The notes beneath the pieces were generated by a model. It saw nothing but the letters and a program-made list of their open reading frames with translations. It ran no database searches and was not told the DNA's origin. The position numbers and the translations under genes are program-made. A stretch of DNA of 64,000 nt, taken from positions 3,348,001-3,412,000 of the forward strand of contig NZ_CP092483.1 in assembly GCF_022429625.1 (NCBI RefSeq). The letters run 5' to 3'. This document shows positions 34,503 to 43,517 of the stretch, piece by piece. The stretch's first letter is position 1; each line of letters starts with the position of its first letter. This DNA is from Devosia lacusdianchii (GTDB lineage: Bacteria; Pseudomonadota; Alphaproteobacteria; Rhizobiales; Devosiaceae).

Positions 34503-35231
34503 ATGAGCCAGCCCCTGTTGATGCCAAAGGCGACCGCCGTCTGGCTCGTCGACAACACTGCGCTGTCATTCGAGCAGATCGCTGCCTTCTGCACCCTGCA
34601 CCCCCTTGAAGTCCAGGGCATCGCCGATGGCGACGTCGCCGGCGGCATCATGGGCGTGAACCCCATTCAGAACGGCCAGCTCACCCGCGAAGAGATCGAA
34701 AAGGCCGAGGCCGACCCGAACTATCGCCTGAAGCTCAGCGAGCCAAAGGTTCGCGTTGCCGCTGCCAAGCGCAAGGGTCCGCGCTATACGCCGATCTCGC
34801 GCCGCAACGAGCGCCCCAACGCCATCAAGTGGCTGGTGCGCAACCACCCCGAGCTCAAGGACGCGCAGATCATGCGCCTGGTCGGCACCACCAAGTCGAC
34901 CATCGATTCGGTGCGTGAATCGACCCACTGGAACTCGGCTAACCTGACCGCCATGGACCCGGTGACGCTGGGCCTGTGCAGCCAGATCGATCTCGATCTC
35001 GAGGTCAAGCGCGCGTCCAAGGGCGGCCCAGGCGTGGAAGAGGTGAGCGAAGGCACGACGCTGATGACCGCCGAGGAAGCCCTGGCCCGATCAGGCGCCC
35101 GCGGCCATGCCGAAGGCGAAGACGGCGAGTTCGCCGCCAACGATCATCGCCCCGAGCAGGCCCAGGACGATTTCGACGCCGATTCCGTCTTCGCCAAGCT
35201 CAAGTCGCTCAAGAGCGACACCGACAACTAG
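34503..35231 (+). CDS. trcR: DUF1013 cell-cycle transcriptional regulator TrcR-like
   Basis: The 242-residue protein opens MSQPLLMPKATAVWLVDNTALSFEQIAAFCTLHPLEVQGIADGDVAGGIMGVNPI, which matches the DUF1013/TrcR family, an HTH-type regulator tied to cell-cycle control in Alphaproteobacteria. A conserved middle (RPNAIKWLVRNHPELKDAQIMRLVGTTKSTIDSVRE) contains the second HTH. The C terminus is acidic and variable. A GGAG site precedes the ATG. Confidence 0.88.
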   Translation: MSQPLLMPKATAVWLVDNTALSFEQIAAFCTLHPLEVQGIADGDVAGGIMGVNPIQNGQLTREEIEKAEADPNYRLKLSEPKVRVAAAKRKGPRYTPISRRNERPNAIKWLVRNHPELKDAQIMRLVGTTKSTIDSVRESTHWNSANLTAMDPVTLGLCSQIDLDLEVKRASKGGPGVEEVSEGTTLMTAEEALARSGARGHAEGEDGEFAANDHRPEQAQDDFDADSVFAKLKSLKSDTDN

Positions 35232-35264
35232 ATCTGACGGGCTTTCAGCCCCGCAATTGTCACG

Positions 35265-35297
35265 ACGGCGTCATCCCGGAGATCGGAATGACGCCGT
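35265..35297. repeat. Short inverted repeat (REP-like or terminator)
   Basis: ACGGCGTCAT and ATGACGCCGT are perfect ten-base inverted arms separated by CCCGGAGATCGGA. The core CGTCAT-CCC matches the repeat at 37286. It may end trcR transcription. Confidence 0.65.
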
Positions 35298-35395
35298 CCT
35301 TGTATAAAATCGATGCTATGCCGCAGCGCGCATCTCGACAGTGCCGTCCCACAGCCCCATGATTTGCCAATCGATCTCTCGGGAAGAACCGATCG

Positions 35396-37255
35396 TTGGA
35401 AAACAACATCCTGCTGGCTATTTTCGTGCTGCTGGCAGCCAGTGTCGCGCTGGTACCGCTGGCCCGGGCGGCCGGCCTGGGCACGGTCCTCGGCTATCTT
35501 GCTGCCGGCGTGCTGATCGGGCCCTACGGCCTGCGCCTTGTCTCTGATAGCGAAACCACCCGTCACGTCGCCGAATTCGGCATCGTCATGATGCTGTTCC
35601 TGATCGGCCTCGATCTGCAACCCTCCGAGATCTGGCGCATGCGCCACAAGGTTCTGGGGCTGGGCGTCACCCAGCTCGTGGTGACAACAGCGATTATCGC
35701 GCTGGCCATGATGGCGGCCGGCTTCGCTTTCAATGCCGCGATCATCGTCGGGCTGGCGCTGGCCATGTCGTCCACCGCCATCGCGGTCCAGTCGGCCCAG
35801 CAACGCGACATCACCCGCACCGATACCGGCCGCGCCAGCCTGGCCGTGCTGCTGGTACAGGACGTGGCCGTCATCCCCATTCTCGCCGCCATCCCCCTCT
35901 TGGCAACCGCCTCGCCCGGTCGGGTCGGGATCGAGATCGAGCAGGCCGCCCAAGCGCTGGAGAACCCCGTCGACTGGCTGACCCCGCTGACCCTGATCGG
36001 CGCCTTCATCCTGGCCATCCTCGCCGGCCGCTACCTTGTCCGTCCGCTGCTCGGCTACGTCGCCCGCGCGGGCCTGCGCGAAGTCTTTACCGCACTGGGC
36101 CTGGCCCTGGTGGTCGGCGCGGCGTTGCTGACCCAACAGGTCGGCCTGTCGCCGGCGCTTGGCGCGTTCATCGGCGGGGTGTTGCTGGCCGATAGCGAGT
36201 ATCGCCACGAGCTCGAAAGCAATATCGAGCCGTTCAAGGGCCTGTTGCTCGGCCTGTTTTTCATCTCGGTCGGCATGTCGATCGACTTCTCGGTCGCCCT
36301 CACCGAACCGCTGCGCATCGCCGCCATCGTGCTCGGCTTCGTCGGCATCAAGATCGCCGTGCTCTTCGTGCTGACCTCGATATTCCGCATGCATCTGGCC
36401 GATCGGTTGCTCGTCGCCATCCTGCTGAGCCAGGCCGGCGAGTTCGCTTTCGTCATCCTGCAATTCGCCCAAAGCTCCAACGCCATTGCCGGGCACGATT
36501 ACGACCTCATGACGGTGGCCGTCGCGCTCTCGATGATGACGACGCCGGTGCTGCTGCTCACCTTCGACAAGCTGGTGGCGCCGCGCCTGGACGCCCGCCG
36601 CACCCCGGAACGCCCCAGCGATCCCATCGACGAACATCGCAATATCGTCGTGCTCGGCTACGGCCGCTTCGGCCAGATCGTCACCCGCATGCTGCGCGCC
36701 CAGGGCTTCGAGATGACCCTCATCGACGACGACCCCGCCCAGATCGATCTGGTGCGCAAGTTCGGCGTCAAAGTGTTCTACGGCGATGGCTCTCGCCTTG
36801 ATCTGCTGCATGCGGCCGGCGTCGCCCGCGCCGACCTGGTGGTCGTCGCCGTCGGGGGCCATGACCGCATCCTCGATATCGCCCGCAAGGTGCGCAAGCA
36901 CTTCCCTGATGTCGCCATCGCCGCCCGCGCTATCGATCGAGGCCATGCCCATGAACTGATGGCGCTGGGCGTCGAGATCTTCGAGCGCGAAACCTTCCTC
37001 TCGGCCATCAGCCTCGGCACCAAGGTGCTCATCCAGCTCGGCGTGGCGCCCAACGACGCCATGCACATGGCCCAGGCCTTCGAGCGCCACGACAATAAGT
37101 TGCTGGAGGAAAGCTTCGCCGTCCGCGGGGATGAGGACGCCTATGTCGGCATGATCCGGACCTCGATGGGCCTCTTGGGTGAGGCCATGCGCGCCGACAA
37201 CCCTACCATACCAGTTGACAAGTCCGAGCCGAAGCGTACGGATTCCAGAGACTGA
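35396..37255 (+). CDS. Monovalent cation:H+ antiporter, KefB/CPA2 type with RCK domain
   Basis: A 619-residue CPA2 transporter: about 12 spans to residue 385, including FGIVMMLFLIGLDLQP and LALAMSSTAIAVQ, then a cytosolic RCK_N domain (NIVVLGYGRFGQIVTRMLRAQGFEMTLIDDDPAQID). This is the architecture of KefB/KefC K+ efflux systems, where NAD(H) or glutathione adducts bind RCK. The start is a TTG (35396) with GGGAAG upstream. Gated efflux by KefF-like partners is not visible here. Confidence 0.9.
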   Translation: MENNILLAIFVLLAASVALVPLARAAGLGTVLGYLAAGVLIGPYGLRLVSDSETTRHVAEFGIVMMLFLIGLDLQPSEIWRMRHKVLGLGVTQLVVTTAIIALAMMAAGFAFNAAIIVGLALAMSSTAIAVQSAQQRDITRTDTGRASLAVLLVQDVAVIPILAAIPLLATASPGRVGIEIEQAAQALENPVDWLTPLTLIGAFILAILAGRYLVRPLLGYVARAGLREVFTALGLALVVGAALLTQQVGLSPALGAFIGGVLLADSEYRHELESNIEPFKGLLLGLFFISVGMSIDFSVALTEPLRIAAIVLGFVGIKIAVLFVLTSIFRMHLADRLLVAILLSQAGEFAFVILQFAQSSNAIAGHDYDLMTVAVALSMMTTPVLLLTFDKLVAPRLDARRTPERPSDPIDEHRNIVVLGYGRFGQIVTRMLRAQGFEMTLIDDDPAQIDLVRKFGVKVFYGDGSRLDLLHAAGVARADLVVVAVGGHDRILDIARKVRKHFPDVAIAARAIDRGHAHELMALGVEIFERETFLSAISLGTKVLIQLGVAPNDAMHMAQAFERHDNKLLEESFAVRGDEDAYVGMIRTSMGLLGEAMRADNPTIPVDKSEPKRTDSRD

Positions 37256-37285
37256 GGCATCCGCCTCGGATCGCAGCCACCCACG

Positions 37286-37356
37286 GCGTCATTCCCGCGA
37301 ACGCGGGAATCTCCCTTAGTCGGCAAGGGGGATTCCCGCGTTCGCGGGAATGACGC
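37286..37356. repeat. Perfect 26-bp inverted repeat pair
   Basis: The arms at 37286-37311 and 37331-37356 are exact reverse complements, each itself containing the palindrome ATTCCCGCG-(AA)-CGCGGGAAT. The 19-base spacer holds CCCTTAGTCGGCAAGGG. This unit type (CGTCATTCCCGCG...) is dispersed in many Proteobacteria. Confidence 0.85.
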
Positions 37357-37382
37357 GGCGTTTCCATCGGACCTCCGCGCCT

Positions 37383-38150
37383 ATGCCCCTCCTCGATCCC
37401 TATTTCATCTCGATCGCCACGATCGCGGTGCTCATTGTCGGCCTTAGCAAGGCCGGTCTGCTCGGTAGTCTCGGCATGGTCGGCGTGCCGCTGCTAAGCC
37501 TGGTCATGCCCGCCCGCGACGCCGCCGGCATGATGCTGCCGGTGCTGCTCGCCATGGATGTCATCGCCGTCTACGCCTACCGCAAGGAGATCGACTGGCG
37601 CATCCTGCGCATCATGCTCCCCGGCGCCGCTGCCGGCACGCTGATCGGCTGGCTGCTCTGGGCCTTCGTGTCAGATGCCGCGGTACTGCTGTTCGTCGGC
37701 GTCGTGACGCTGCTCTTCATCCTCGATGCCCTGCTGCCGCTGCGCAAGAAGCTCGAAGGCCTGCCGCCGTCGAAACCCTGGGGCGTATTCTGGGGCGGCT
37801 TTGCCGGCTTCACCAGCTTCATCAGCCATACCGGCGGCCCGCCATTCCAGATCTACGTGCTGCCCCAGCGCCTGCCCCCGGCCATCTATTCGGGCACCTC
37901 GGCGGTCTTCTTCGCCATCGTCAACACCGCCAAGCTAATCCCCTACTTCTTCCTCGGCCAGCTCAACGTCCACAATCTGCAGCTCTCCGCGGCGCTAATC
38001 CCCATCGGCATTGCCGGCGTCTTCATCGGCATCTTCCTCGTTCGCCGCATTTCGATGAAGTGGTTCTACCGCATCGCCTACTGGCTGGTCTTCCTGCTGG
38101 CCCTAAAGCTCATCTGGGACGGCGCCCGCGGCGGCTTCTGGGGCATCTAG
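37383..38150 (+). CDS. TauE/SafE-family permease
   Basis: A 255-residue protein with about eight spans and the TauE/SafE opening LDPYFISIATIAVLIVGLSKAGLLGSLGMVGVPLLSL. The motifs GLSKAG and SHTGGPPFQIYVLP are characteristic. Members export sulfite, sulfoacetate or related organosulfur anions. The start is the ATG at 37383, chosen over an upstream candidate inside the repeat. No partner enzyme is linked. Confidence 0.88.
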   Translation: MPLLDPYFISIATIAVLIVGLSKAGLLGSLGMVGVPLLSLVMPARDAAGMMLPVLLAMDVIAVYAYRKEIDWRILRIMLPGAAAGTLIGWLLWAFVSDAAVLLFVGVVTLLFILDALLPLRKKLEGLPPSKPWGVFWGGFAGFTSFISHTGGPPFQIYVLPQRLPPAIYSGTSAVFFAIVNTAKLIPYFFLGQLNVHNLQLSAALIPIGIAGVFIGIFLVRRISMKWFYRIAYWLVFLLALKLIWDGARGGFWGI

Positions 38151-38153
38151 CCA

Positions 38154-38190
38154 ATAAAAAAGGGCCGCAGCGAAGGCTGTGACCCTTTCA
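38154..38190 (-). terminator. Terminator of the leftward DUF465 gene
   Basis: On the minus strand AAAGGG-(TCA)-CAGC-CTTC-GCTG-(CGG)-CCCTTT is followed by TTTATT. It is immediately downstream of the DUF465 stop at 38211 and also next to the TauE stop. Confidence 0.72.
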
Positions 38191-38210
38191 TCCGCTTGGG
38201 GATGACCAGC

Positions 38211-38384
38211 TTATTGAGTGCCGCTTGTGTACTTGTAGAGTTCGTCCTTCACTTCGAGTTTCTTGCGCTTCAGCGCGCTGACCGTGAGATCGTCGTACCG
38301 TGTGCTTTGCATCTCGGTCTGGATCTGACGGTCCAACTCCTGATGGCGCCGTTCAAGCGCCGCGACGTGGCCTTCAGTCGTCAT
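38211..38384 (-). CDS. DUF465 (YdcH) family protein
   Basis: A 57-residue coiled-coil protein, MTTEGHVAALERRHQELDRQIQTEMQSTRYDDLTVSALKRKKLEVKDELYKYTSGTQ, a compact match to DUF465. AGGAG lies upstream. It is divergent from a second DUF465 gene, and both precede purE. Confidence 0.85.
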   Translation of the reverse strand: MTTEGHVAALERRHQELDRQIQTEMQSTRYDDLTVSALKRKKLEVKDELYKYTSGTQ

Positions 38385-38539
38385 AACAACTCCTTGAAGC
38401 ATCTATGGACGAATCGATCGTCACAAATAATTCACGACTTGTCGACTGCCTTTCCGGCGCCTCTGGAAATCTGGTGCAAAACACCGCGTGATCGGTTAAC
38501 CAAGGGTAAGAGGTGGGCGTCGGGGACACGCTGGATTTT

Positions 38540-38755
38540 ATGTTCGAGCTGAGCAAGGAACAGGAAGCCAGTCTGGGACTGGAATTGGCCACCAAGCGGC
38601 AGGAGCACAGCGATCTCAACGCCGCGATCGATACGCTGACCGCGTCCCACGTCGCCGATCGGATGCTCATTCAGCGCCTCAAGAAGCGCAAGCTGGCGCT
38701 CAAGGACCGCATCGTCCAGCTCGAGAACATTCTCTTGCCCGATATCATCGCCTGA
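38540..38755 (+). CDS. DUF465 (YdcH)-type protein
   Basis: A 71-residue protein (MFELSKEQEASLGLELATKRQEHSDLNAAIDTLTASHVADRMLIQRLKKRKLALKDRIVQLENI...) with the DUF465 LKKRKLALKDRI core. A GTG at 38513 would extend it by nine residues. It is directly upstream of purE on the same strand, a linkage seen in other Rhizobiales. Confidence 0.8.
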   Translation: MFELSKEQEASLGLELATKRQEHSDLNAAIDTLTASHVADRMLIQRLKKRKLALKDRIVQLENILLPDIIA

Positions 38756-38830
38756 GCCGTTCGACGGCTTGAGATGTGGCCAAATCTGGGCTAAATGCGC
38801 GCTTTGTGGAGCTTGAGGGAACAAGGCTCT

Positions 38831-39325
38831 ATGCTGACAAAACCACCCGTCGCCATCGTCATGGGCAGCCAATCCGATTGGCCCACCATGCGCCTCGCCG
38901 CCGAGACGCTGGAGGCGCTTGAGGTCGAGTACGAGGCGCGCATCGTCTCCGCCCACCGCACCCCCGAGCGCATGGTCGATTTCGCCACCAATGCCCGCGC
39001 CGAAGGCTTCAAGGTCATCATCGCCGGCGCCGGCGGGGCCGCACATCTGCCCGGCATGATCGCCGCCATGACCCCCCTGCCCGTCTTCGGCGTACCGGTC
39101 AAATCCAAGGCTCTCAACGGCCAGGATAGCCTCCTCTCCATCGTCCAGATGCCCGGCGGTATTCCCGTGGGTACATTGGCTATCGGCGAGCCCGGCGCCA
39201 TCAATGCCGCGCTGATCGCTGCCGCCGTGCTGGCCCTGTCCGACGACGACCTGGCCGACCGGCTCGACGCCTTCCGCGCCCGCCAGACCGCCGCCGTCCC
39301 GCTTTTCCCCGCAGATACCGAGTAG
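38831..39325 (+). CDS. purE: N5-carboxyaminoimidazole ribonucleotide mutase
   Basis: A 164-residue class I PurE ([45 protein letters not shown]). It moves the carboxyl group from N5-CAIR to C4 in purine synthesis. SAHRTP and [10 protein letters not shown] are the active-site segments. The next gene, purK, starts four bases later, so the two are coupled. An upstream in-frame start (38795) lacks homology. Confidence 0.96.
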   Translation: MLTKPPVAIVMGSQSDWPTMRLAAETLEALEVEYEARIVSAHRTPERMVDFATNARAEGFKVIIAGAGGAAHLPGMIAAMTPLPVFGVPVKSKALNGQDSLLSIVQMPGGIPVGTLAIGEPGAINAALIAAAVLALSDDDLADRLDAFRARQTAAVPLFPADTE

Positions 39326-39328
39326 GTC

Positions 39329-40414
39329 GTGGCAATAGACACATCCCCGCTGCCGCAAGGCAGCATGATCGGCATTCTGGGCGGCGGCCAGCTCGGCCGC
39401 ATGCTGTCGCTGGCAGCGAGCAAGCTGGGCATGCGCACCCACATCTATTGCCCCGATGCCAATAGCCCGGCCTTCGAGGTCACCCCGCACAAGACCGTGG
39501 CCGCATACGACGACGAGACCGCGCTGGCGGCCTTCGCCGACGCCGTCGACGTCATCACCTACGAGTTCGAGAACGTTCCGGCCGCGACGGCGGAATTCCT
39601 CGCCGCCCGCAAGCCGCTGCGGCCCGGCGCTAATGCCCTCGCCATCTCGCAGGACCGGTTGGTCGAAAAGACCTTCCTCGCCTCCAAGAATATCCCCGTC
39701 GCGCCGCATCGCGCCGTCGAAACCCTTGCCGACCTCGAAGCCGCCATCGAGGCCCTCGGCCTGCCCGCCGTGCTCAAGACCACGCGGCTCGGCTATGACG
39801 GCAAGGGCCAGCGCGTCATTCGCGAACGCAGCGAGGCGGCCGCCGCCTTCAGGGACCTGGCCCCAAAGCCGCTGGTGCTCGAGGCCTTCATTCCGTTCGA
39901 CAAGGAAATCTCGGTCGTCGTCGCCCGCAACACATCAGGCGAAGTCCGCGCCTTCGACGCCGCCGAGAACGTGCACCGCCACCACATCCTCTTCACCAGC
40001 ACCGTCCCCGCCGAGATTGCGCCCGGCCTCGAAAAACATGCCGCCATGCTGGCCAAGGTCATCGTCGTGGCGCTCGACTATGTCGGCGTCCTGGGCGTCG
40101 AATTCTTCGTCATCCCCGGCGAACGCCCGACCCTTCTGGTCAACGAGATCGCCCCCCGGGTACACAATTCCGGCCACTGGACCGAGGCCGTCTGCCTCAC
40201 CGACCAGTTCGAGCAACACATCCGCGCCGTCCTCGGCTGGCCCCTCGGCGATCCCGCGCGCATGGCCGACGTGGTGATGGAGAACCTCATCGGCGACGAA
40301 GTCTTCACCGTCCCCACAGGTATAGACGGCAACACCCAGCCCCACCTCTACGGCAAAACCGAAACCCGCCCGGGCCGCAAGATGGGTCACATCAACAAGA
40401 TCGTGCGGCGGTAG
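39329..40414 (+). CDS. purK: N5-carboxyaminoimidazole ribonucleotide synthase
   Basis: A 361-residue ATP-grasp enzyme that carboxylates AIR using ATP and bicarbonate, the partner of PurE. GILGGGQLGRMLSLAASKLGMRTHIYCPDANSPAFEV is the N-terminal dinucleotide-like fold, and LVNEIAPRVHNSGHWT is the conserved C-terminal site. GTG start. A CCTCACCTC / GAGGTGAGG hairpin (40421-40452) separates it from the convergent hydrolase. Confidence 0.96.
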   Translation: MAIDTSPLPQGSMIGILGGGQLGRMLSLAASKLGMRTHIYCPDANSPAFEVTPHKTVAAYDDETALAAFADAVDVITYEFENVPAATAEFLAARKPLRPGANALAISQDRLVEKTFLASKNIPVAPHRAVETLADLEAAIEALGLPAVLKTTRLGYDGKGQRVIRERSEAAAAFRDLAPKPLVLEAFIPFDKEISVVVARNTSGEVRAFDAAENVHRHHILFTSTVPAEIAPGLEKHAAMLAKVIVVALDYVGVLGVEFFVIPGERPTLLVNEIAPRVHNSGHWTEAVCLTDQFEQHIRAVLGWPLGDPARMADVVMENLIGDEVFTVPTGIDGNTQPHLYGKTETRPGRKMGHINKIVRR

Positions 40415-40452
40415 CCCTTCCTCACCTCGCGCCTCTGGGGAGAGGTGAGGGA

Positions 40453-41139
40453 CTACCGCGCCAACCACCCCCGCATCGCCTCCACCACCGCAGCCGGATT
40501 CTCCATCGGCGGCAAATGCGCGCTATCGGCGAACCGCACCAGCTCCGCTCCCGCAATCCCCGCGGCCATTTCCTCGGCCAGCTCGAGCGGCGTCATCTTG
40601 TCCAGCTCGCCCACACCCACCAGCGTCGGCACGGCGATGGCGCCCAGCATGGGCCGGGAATCGATGCGGCCCAGGATCGCGGTCTGCTGCCGCACATAGG
40701 CATCCTGCCCCACCCGCTCCGACATGGCCTGCACATCCGCGGCCACCGCTGTCCCCAGATGCTGCGGCGCCACCAGGCTCGCGAGCAGTCCGCGCGACAC
40801 GCCGATGAACCGGCCATGCCTGACCATCTCGATTCCCTTGCGCCGCGTCTCCTTGCGCGCCTCGTCGTCGGCCCGCGCCGAGGTATCGAGCAGCGCCAGG
40901 TGCGTCACCCGCTCGGGGGCCTGCCGCATGATCTCGAAGGCCACGTAGCCGCCCATGGACAGCCCGGCGAGCGCGAATCGGGCCGGGGCGGTAGCCAGCG
41001 TCCGCGCCGCCATGGCTGGAATCGAGTCGTCCTGCGTCAGGTCTGCCACCTGGGCGCGGGCATCGACCTCGCCGATCACGTCCCGCCACAACCGTTCATC
41101 ACAGATAAGTCCCGGCAGCAGCACCAGATCGCTTGTCAT
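40453..41139 (-). CDS. Alpha/beta-fold hydrolase
   Basis: A 228-residue protein with the nucleophile elbow GLSMGGYVA, preceded by oxyanion-hole residues near LLPGLICDERLW, and C-terminal GVGELDKMTP with the acidic residue and SAHLPPMENP with the catalytic His. It belongs to the short-lid hydrolase/esterase group. No substrate can be deduced. Confidence 0.88.
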   Translation of the reverse strand: MTSDLVLLPGLICDERLWRDVIGEVDARAQVADLTQDDSIPAMAARTLATAPARFALAGLSMGGYVAFEIMRQAPERVTHLALLDTSARADDEARKETRRKGIEMVRHGRFIGVSRGLLASLVAPQHLGTAVAADVQAMSERVGQDAYVRQQTAILGRIDSRPMLGAIAVPTLVGVGELDKMTPLELAEEMAAGIAGAELVRFADSAHLPPMENPAAVVEAMRGWLAR

Positions 41140-41373
41140 GCACGGCCTCCATTGGCAAAATCATCAGGCTCGACTGTTCCGTCTCAACGCTGGCAGGACA
41201 AGCCCGGACTCAGCAGATCCGCGGTTTTTCTCGTTGTCGTAGTGGACAAGCCCACAGAGCTGGGCTATAGAGCGGCCCACGGTGACTGGCTCAGCTGGTC
41301 GGCGACGGGGTTCTTTGGCTCCGGCGCCACGATCCAAACCCACATGTCTAAGCTTCGAAAGGGCGGTTGACCT

Positions 41374-41646
41374 TTGCAAGTAGTCGTTCGCGATAATAAC
41401 GTTGATCAGGCGCTGCGCGCGCTCAAGAAGAAGTTGCAGCGCGAAGGCGTCTTCCGCGAAATGAAGCTGCGTAACTACTACGAGAAGCCCTCTGAAAAGA
41501 AGGCTCGCCAGAAGGCCGAGGCCGTTCGTCGCGCCCGCAAGCTGGCTCGCAAGCGCGCCCAGCGTGAAGGCGGTCTGCCCGCCCCGACACCGACGGCACG
41601 TCCCGGCCAGCCCGGCCGCCCGGCGGCAGCGACCCCACGCACCTAA
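41374..41646 (+). CDS. rpsU: 30S ribosomal protein S21
   Basis: A 90-residue S21: [57 protein letters not shown]. It has a proline-rich C-terminal extension ([19 protein letters not shown]), common in Alphaproteobacteria. Start TTG. S21 acts at initiation, holding the anti-SD end of 16S rRNA. Confidence 0.95.
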   Translation: MQVVVRDNNVDQALRALKKKLQREGVFREMKLRNYYEKPSEKKARQKAEAVRRARKLARKRAQREGGLPAPTPTARPGQPGRPAAATPRT

Positions 41647-41668
41647 GCGCTGGTCGTTATCAGTTTCG

Positions 41669-41700
41669 AAAACGCCGCCCTTCGGGGCGGCGTTTTTATT
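41669..41700 (+). terminator. Terminator of rpsU
   Basis: AAACGCCGCC-CTTC-GGGGCGGCGTTTTTATT: an eight-pair GC stem, tetraloop and T5 run. Confidence 0.9.
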
Positions 41701-41721
41701 TGCTCGCATGATCGTCCGCGA

Positions 41722-41846
41722 CCACCGCGCTGTCCCTCCCCCCTGACGGGGAGGCTAGGTGGGGGTGTTGGGAGCCCCGATATCGGGGCCAATCATCCCC
41801 CACCCTTGATCCCTCCCCGCAAGGGGGAGGGAGACGACTGAAACAC
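41722..41846. repeat. Intergenic hairpin repeat (CCCTCCCC family), copy 3
   Basis: CCACCGCGC at the left edge, CCTCCCCC-TGA-CGGGGAGG, a central GCCCCGATATCGGGGC palindrome, then CCCTCCCCGCAAGGGGGAGGG and CGACTG at the right edge. Copy 4 near 48.8 kb matches over its full length, including both edges. Confidence 0.82.
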
Positions 41847-41883
41847 CTTCCACCACGCAATAAGATGCGCTGGAATCGCCCCC

Positions 41884-42693
41884 CTACTCCGCCATCGCCC
41901 GTTCGAAGAACGGCACGGCATGGCCCCAGATGCCACGATCCCACAAGTCACCGTGCCCGGCGCCAGGCTCGATCCAGAGTTCATCCTTGTTCTTGACCAG
42001 GTCATAGACCCGCTCGCCATTGCTGACGCCAACGACCACGTCAGCCGTACCGTGCGCCACCAGCACCGGCTCATCGACATCGAGGATCCACTGGTTGACC
42101 GGGAACTGGTCCTGCATGACCAGCGCCACCGGCAGGTAGGGATAGCGCTCGCCAGCCACTGTCACCGCTGAAAGAAACGGCGTTTCGAGCAGCAGCGCCT
42201 CGGCTTCGCGAATACTGGCCACATACGTCGCCGGCCCCGAGCCCAGCGAACGGCCCCAGATCAGGATCGGAAACCCCTTCCCCGCCGCCCAGTCAAACGC
42301 CGCCGTGGCATCATCGAGAATACCCTGCTGGCTCAATGAGCCCGGCGACATGGGAAAGCCACGATAGTCGAACGACAGGAAGCCATAACCGTCGGCCACG
42401 AATTGCTCAAAGCGTTCATGCTCGGCGCTGAAGCTGCCCGAATTGCCGCGATAATAGATGATCAGCGGTTTGCCGGGCTTCGGCGCTTCATACCAGCCAC
42501 TGACCACCCCGCCGCCCGATGGAATCGCGACCTCTTCCGCCGCCGTTAGCGTCGTATCGGCCAGTGCGGTGATCGGTCCATCGGCCACATACTGCAGCGC
42601 CCGCTGGTTGAAATACATGTAGCCGACCACAGCGGCATAGCCGATGACGAGAATTACAGCGGCGGCGAGCAGGAGGCGACGCAAGAGCTTCAC
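41884..42693 (-). CDS. Membrane-anchored alpha/beta hydrolase
   Basis: A 269-residue protein with one N-terminal span (LLLAAAVILVIGYAAVVGYMYF) anchoring an alpha/beta hydrolase domain, nucleophile elbow GRSLGSGPA, LLETPFLSAVTVAGERYPYLP, and a catalytic histidine in GAGHGDL. Similar to Bem46/YqiA-like anchored hydrolases. The start codon (GTG at 42693) has GAGG seven bases upstream; longer forms would only add a basic stretch. A short CTCTCCC/GGGAGAG hairpin lies between it and the next gene. Confidence 0.82.
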   Translation of the reverse strand: MKLLRRLLLAAAVILVIGYAAVVGYMYFNQRALQYVADGPITALADTTLTAAEEVAIPSGGGVVSGWYEAPKPGKPLIIYYRGNSGSFSAEHERFEQFVADGYGFLSFDYRGFPMSPGSLSQQGILDDATAAFDWAAGKGFPILIWGRSLGSGPATYVASIREAEALLLETPFLSAVTVAGERYPYLPVALVMQDQFPVNQWILDVDEPVLVAHGTADVVVGVSNGERVYDLVKNKDELWIEPGAGHGDLWDRGIWGHAVPFFERAMAE

Positions 42694-42801
42694 GGAAAGA
42701 CCTCGGGCAAAGATTCGGCCGAAGCCTACACCAATTTGCCTCTTCTTCACCTCTCCCTTCGGGGAGAGATCGGCGCAACGCGCCCCCGCCCGACCCGGGA
42801 C

Positions 42802-43440
42802 CTAGAGTTCAGCGAGTGTCTGCTGCAGCGCCCGCTCGAACACTTCGTCGGGCTGCGCGCCCGACAAGGCGTATTTCTCGCCAAACACGAAGAACGGCAC
42901 ACCGCGAATGCCCTGCGCGGCCGCGTCGGTCGCCAGTTGTTCGGTGATGGCGAGTTCGTTCTCGTCGTTCATCGCGTCGATGGCGTCACCGCGATCGAAG
43001 CCATATTCCACCGCGATATCGGCCAGCACATTGTCGTCGTTGATCTGGCGGTGTTCGAGGAAATAGGCGTTAGCGATAGCATTAGCCAATTCGTGCTGGA
43101 TGCCGAGCGGCTTAGCCAGCCGCGTAATGGTGTGGGCCTTCTTGGTCGGAAACATACGCGGCTGTTTGCTGAGATCGAGCTCGACCCCGGCCTTGCGGGC
43201 CTCGCCTTCGACCCGCGCCCACATTTCCTTGGGATCCTTGCCGTATTTCTGCGCCAGCATATCGGCCACCACCACACCCTCGGCGGGCGTATTGGGGTCG
43301 AGGTAGAAGGGGTGGTTCTCTACCACCACTTCGATATCGTCGGGCAGCGCCGCAATGGCCTTGTCGAGCCGCGCCGAGCCCACCAGGCACCAGGGGCAAA
43401 CGACATCGGTGAACACGTCGATCTTGAGCAGTTTGGTCAT
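42802..43440 (-). CDS. DsbA-family oxidoreductase (FrnE-like)
   Basis: A 212-residue protein: MTKLLKIDVFTDVVCPWCLVGSARLDKAI with a CPWC thioredoxin-type active site, then a helical insertion and a C-terminal IRGVPFFVFGEKYALSGAQPDEVF with the cis-Pro loop. No signal peptide, so it is cytoplasmic, as for FrnE and related isomerase-like proteins. Confidence 0.9.
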   Translation of the reverse strand: MTKLLKIDVFTDVVCPWCLVGSARLDKAIAALPDDIEVVVENHPFYLDPNTPAEGVVVADMLAQKYGKDPKEMWARVEGEARKAGVELDLSKQPRMFPTKKAHTITRLAKPLGIQHELANAIANAYFLEHRQINDDNVLADIAVEYGFDRGDAIDAMNDENELAITEQLATDAAAQGIRGVPFFVFGEKYALSGAQPDEVFERALQQTLAEL

Positions 43441-43517
43441 GGCAAAATCCTTTTGCCATCACATGGCGCGGAAGCAAACGCGCCGCAAGAACGCACGTCG
43501 AGGTAACCTAACCCAGA

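Noticed and set aside
35228..37090. A 620-codon frame opposite the KefB-type gene
   Set aside because: High-G+C shadow frame. Composition is His/Gln/Arg/Glu-rich with no domain, while the other strand encodes a clear transporter.
38404..38540. Additional CtrA boxes (near 14630, 23795 and 38500)
   Set aside because: Each has a single TTAACC half-site; the second half does not match TTAA at the seven-base spacing, so they were not called.
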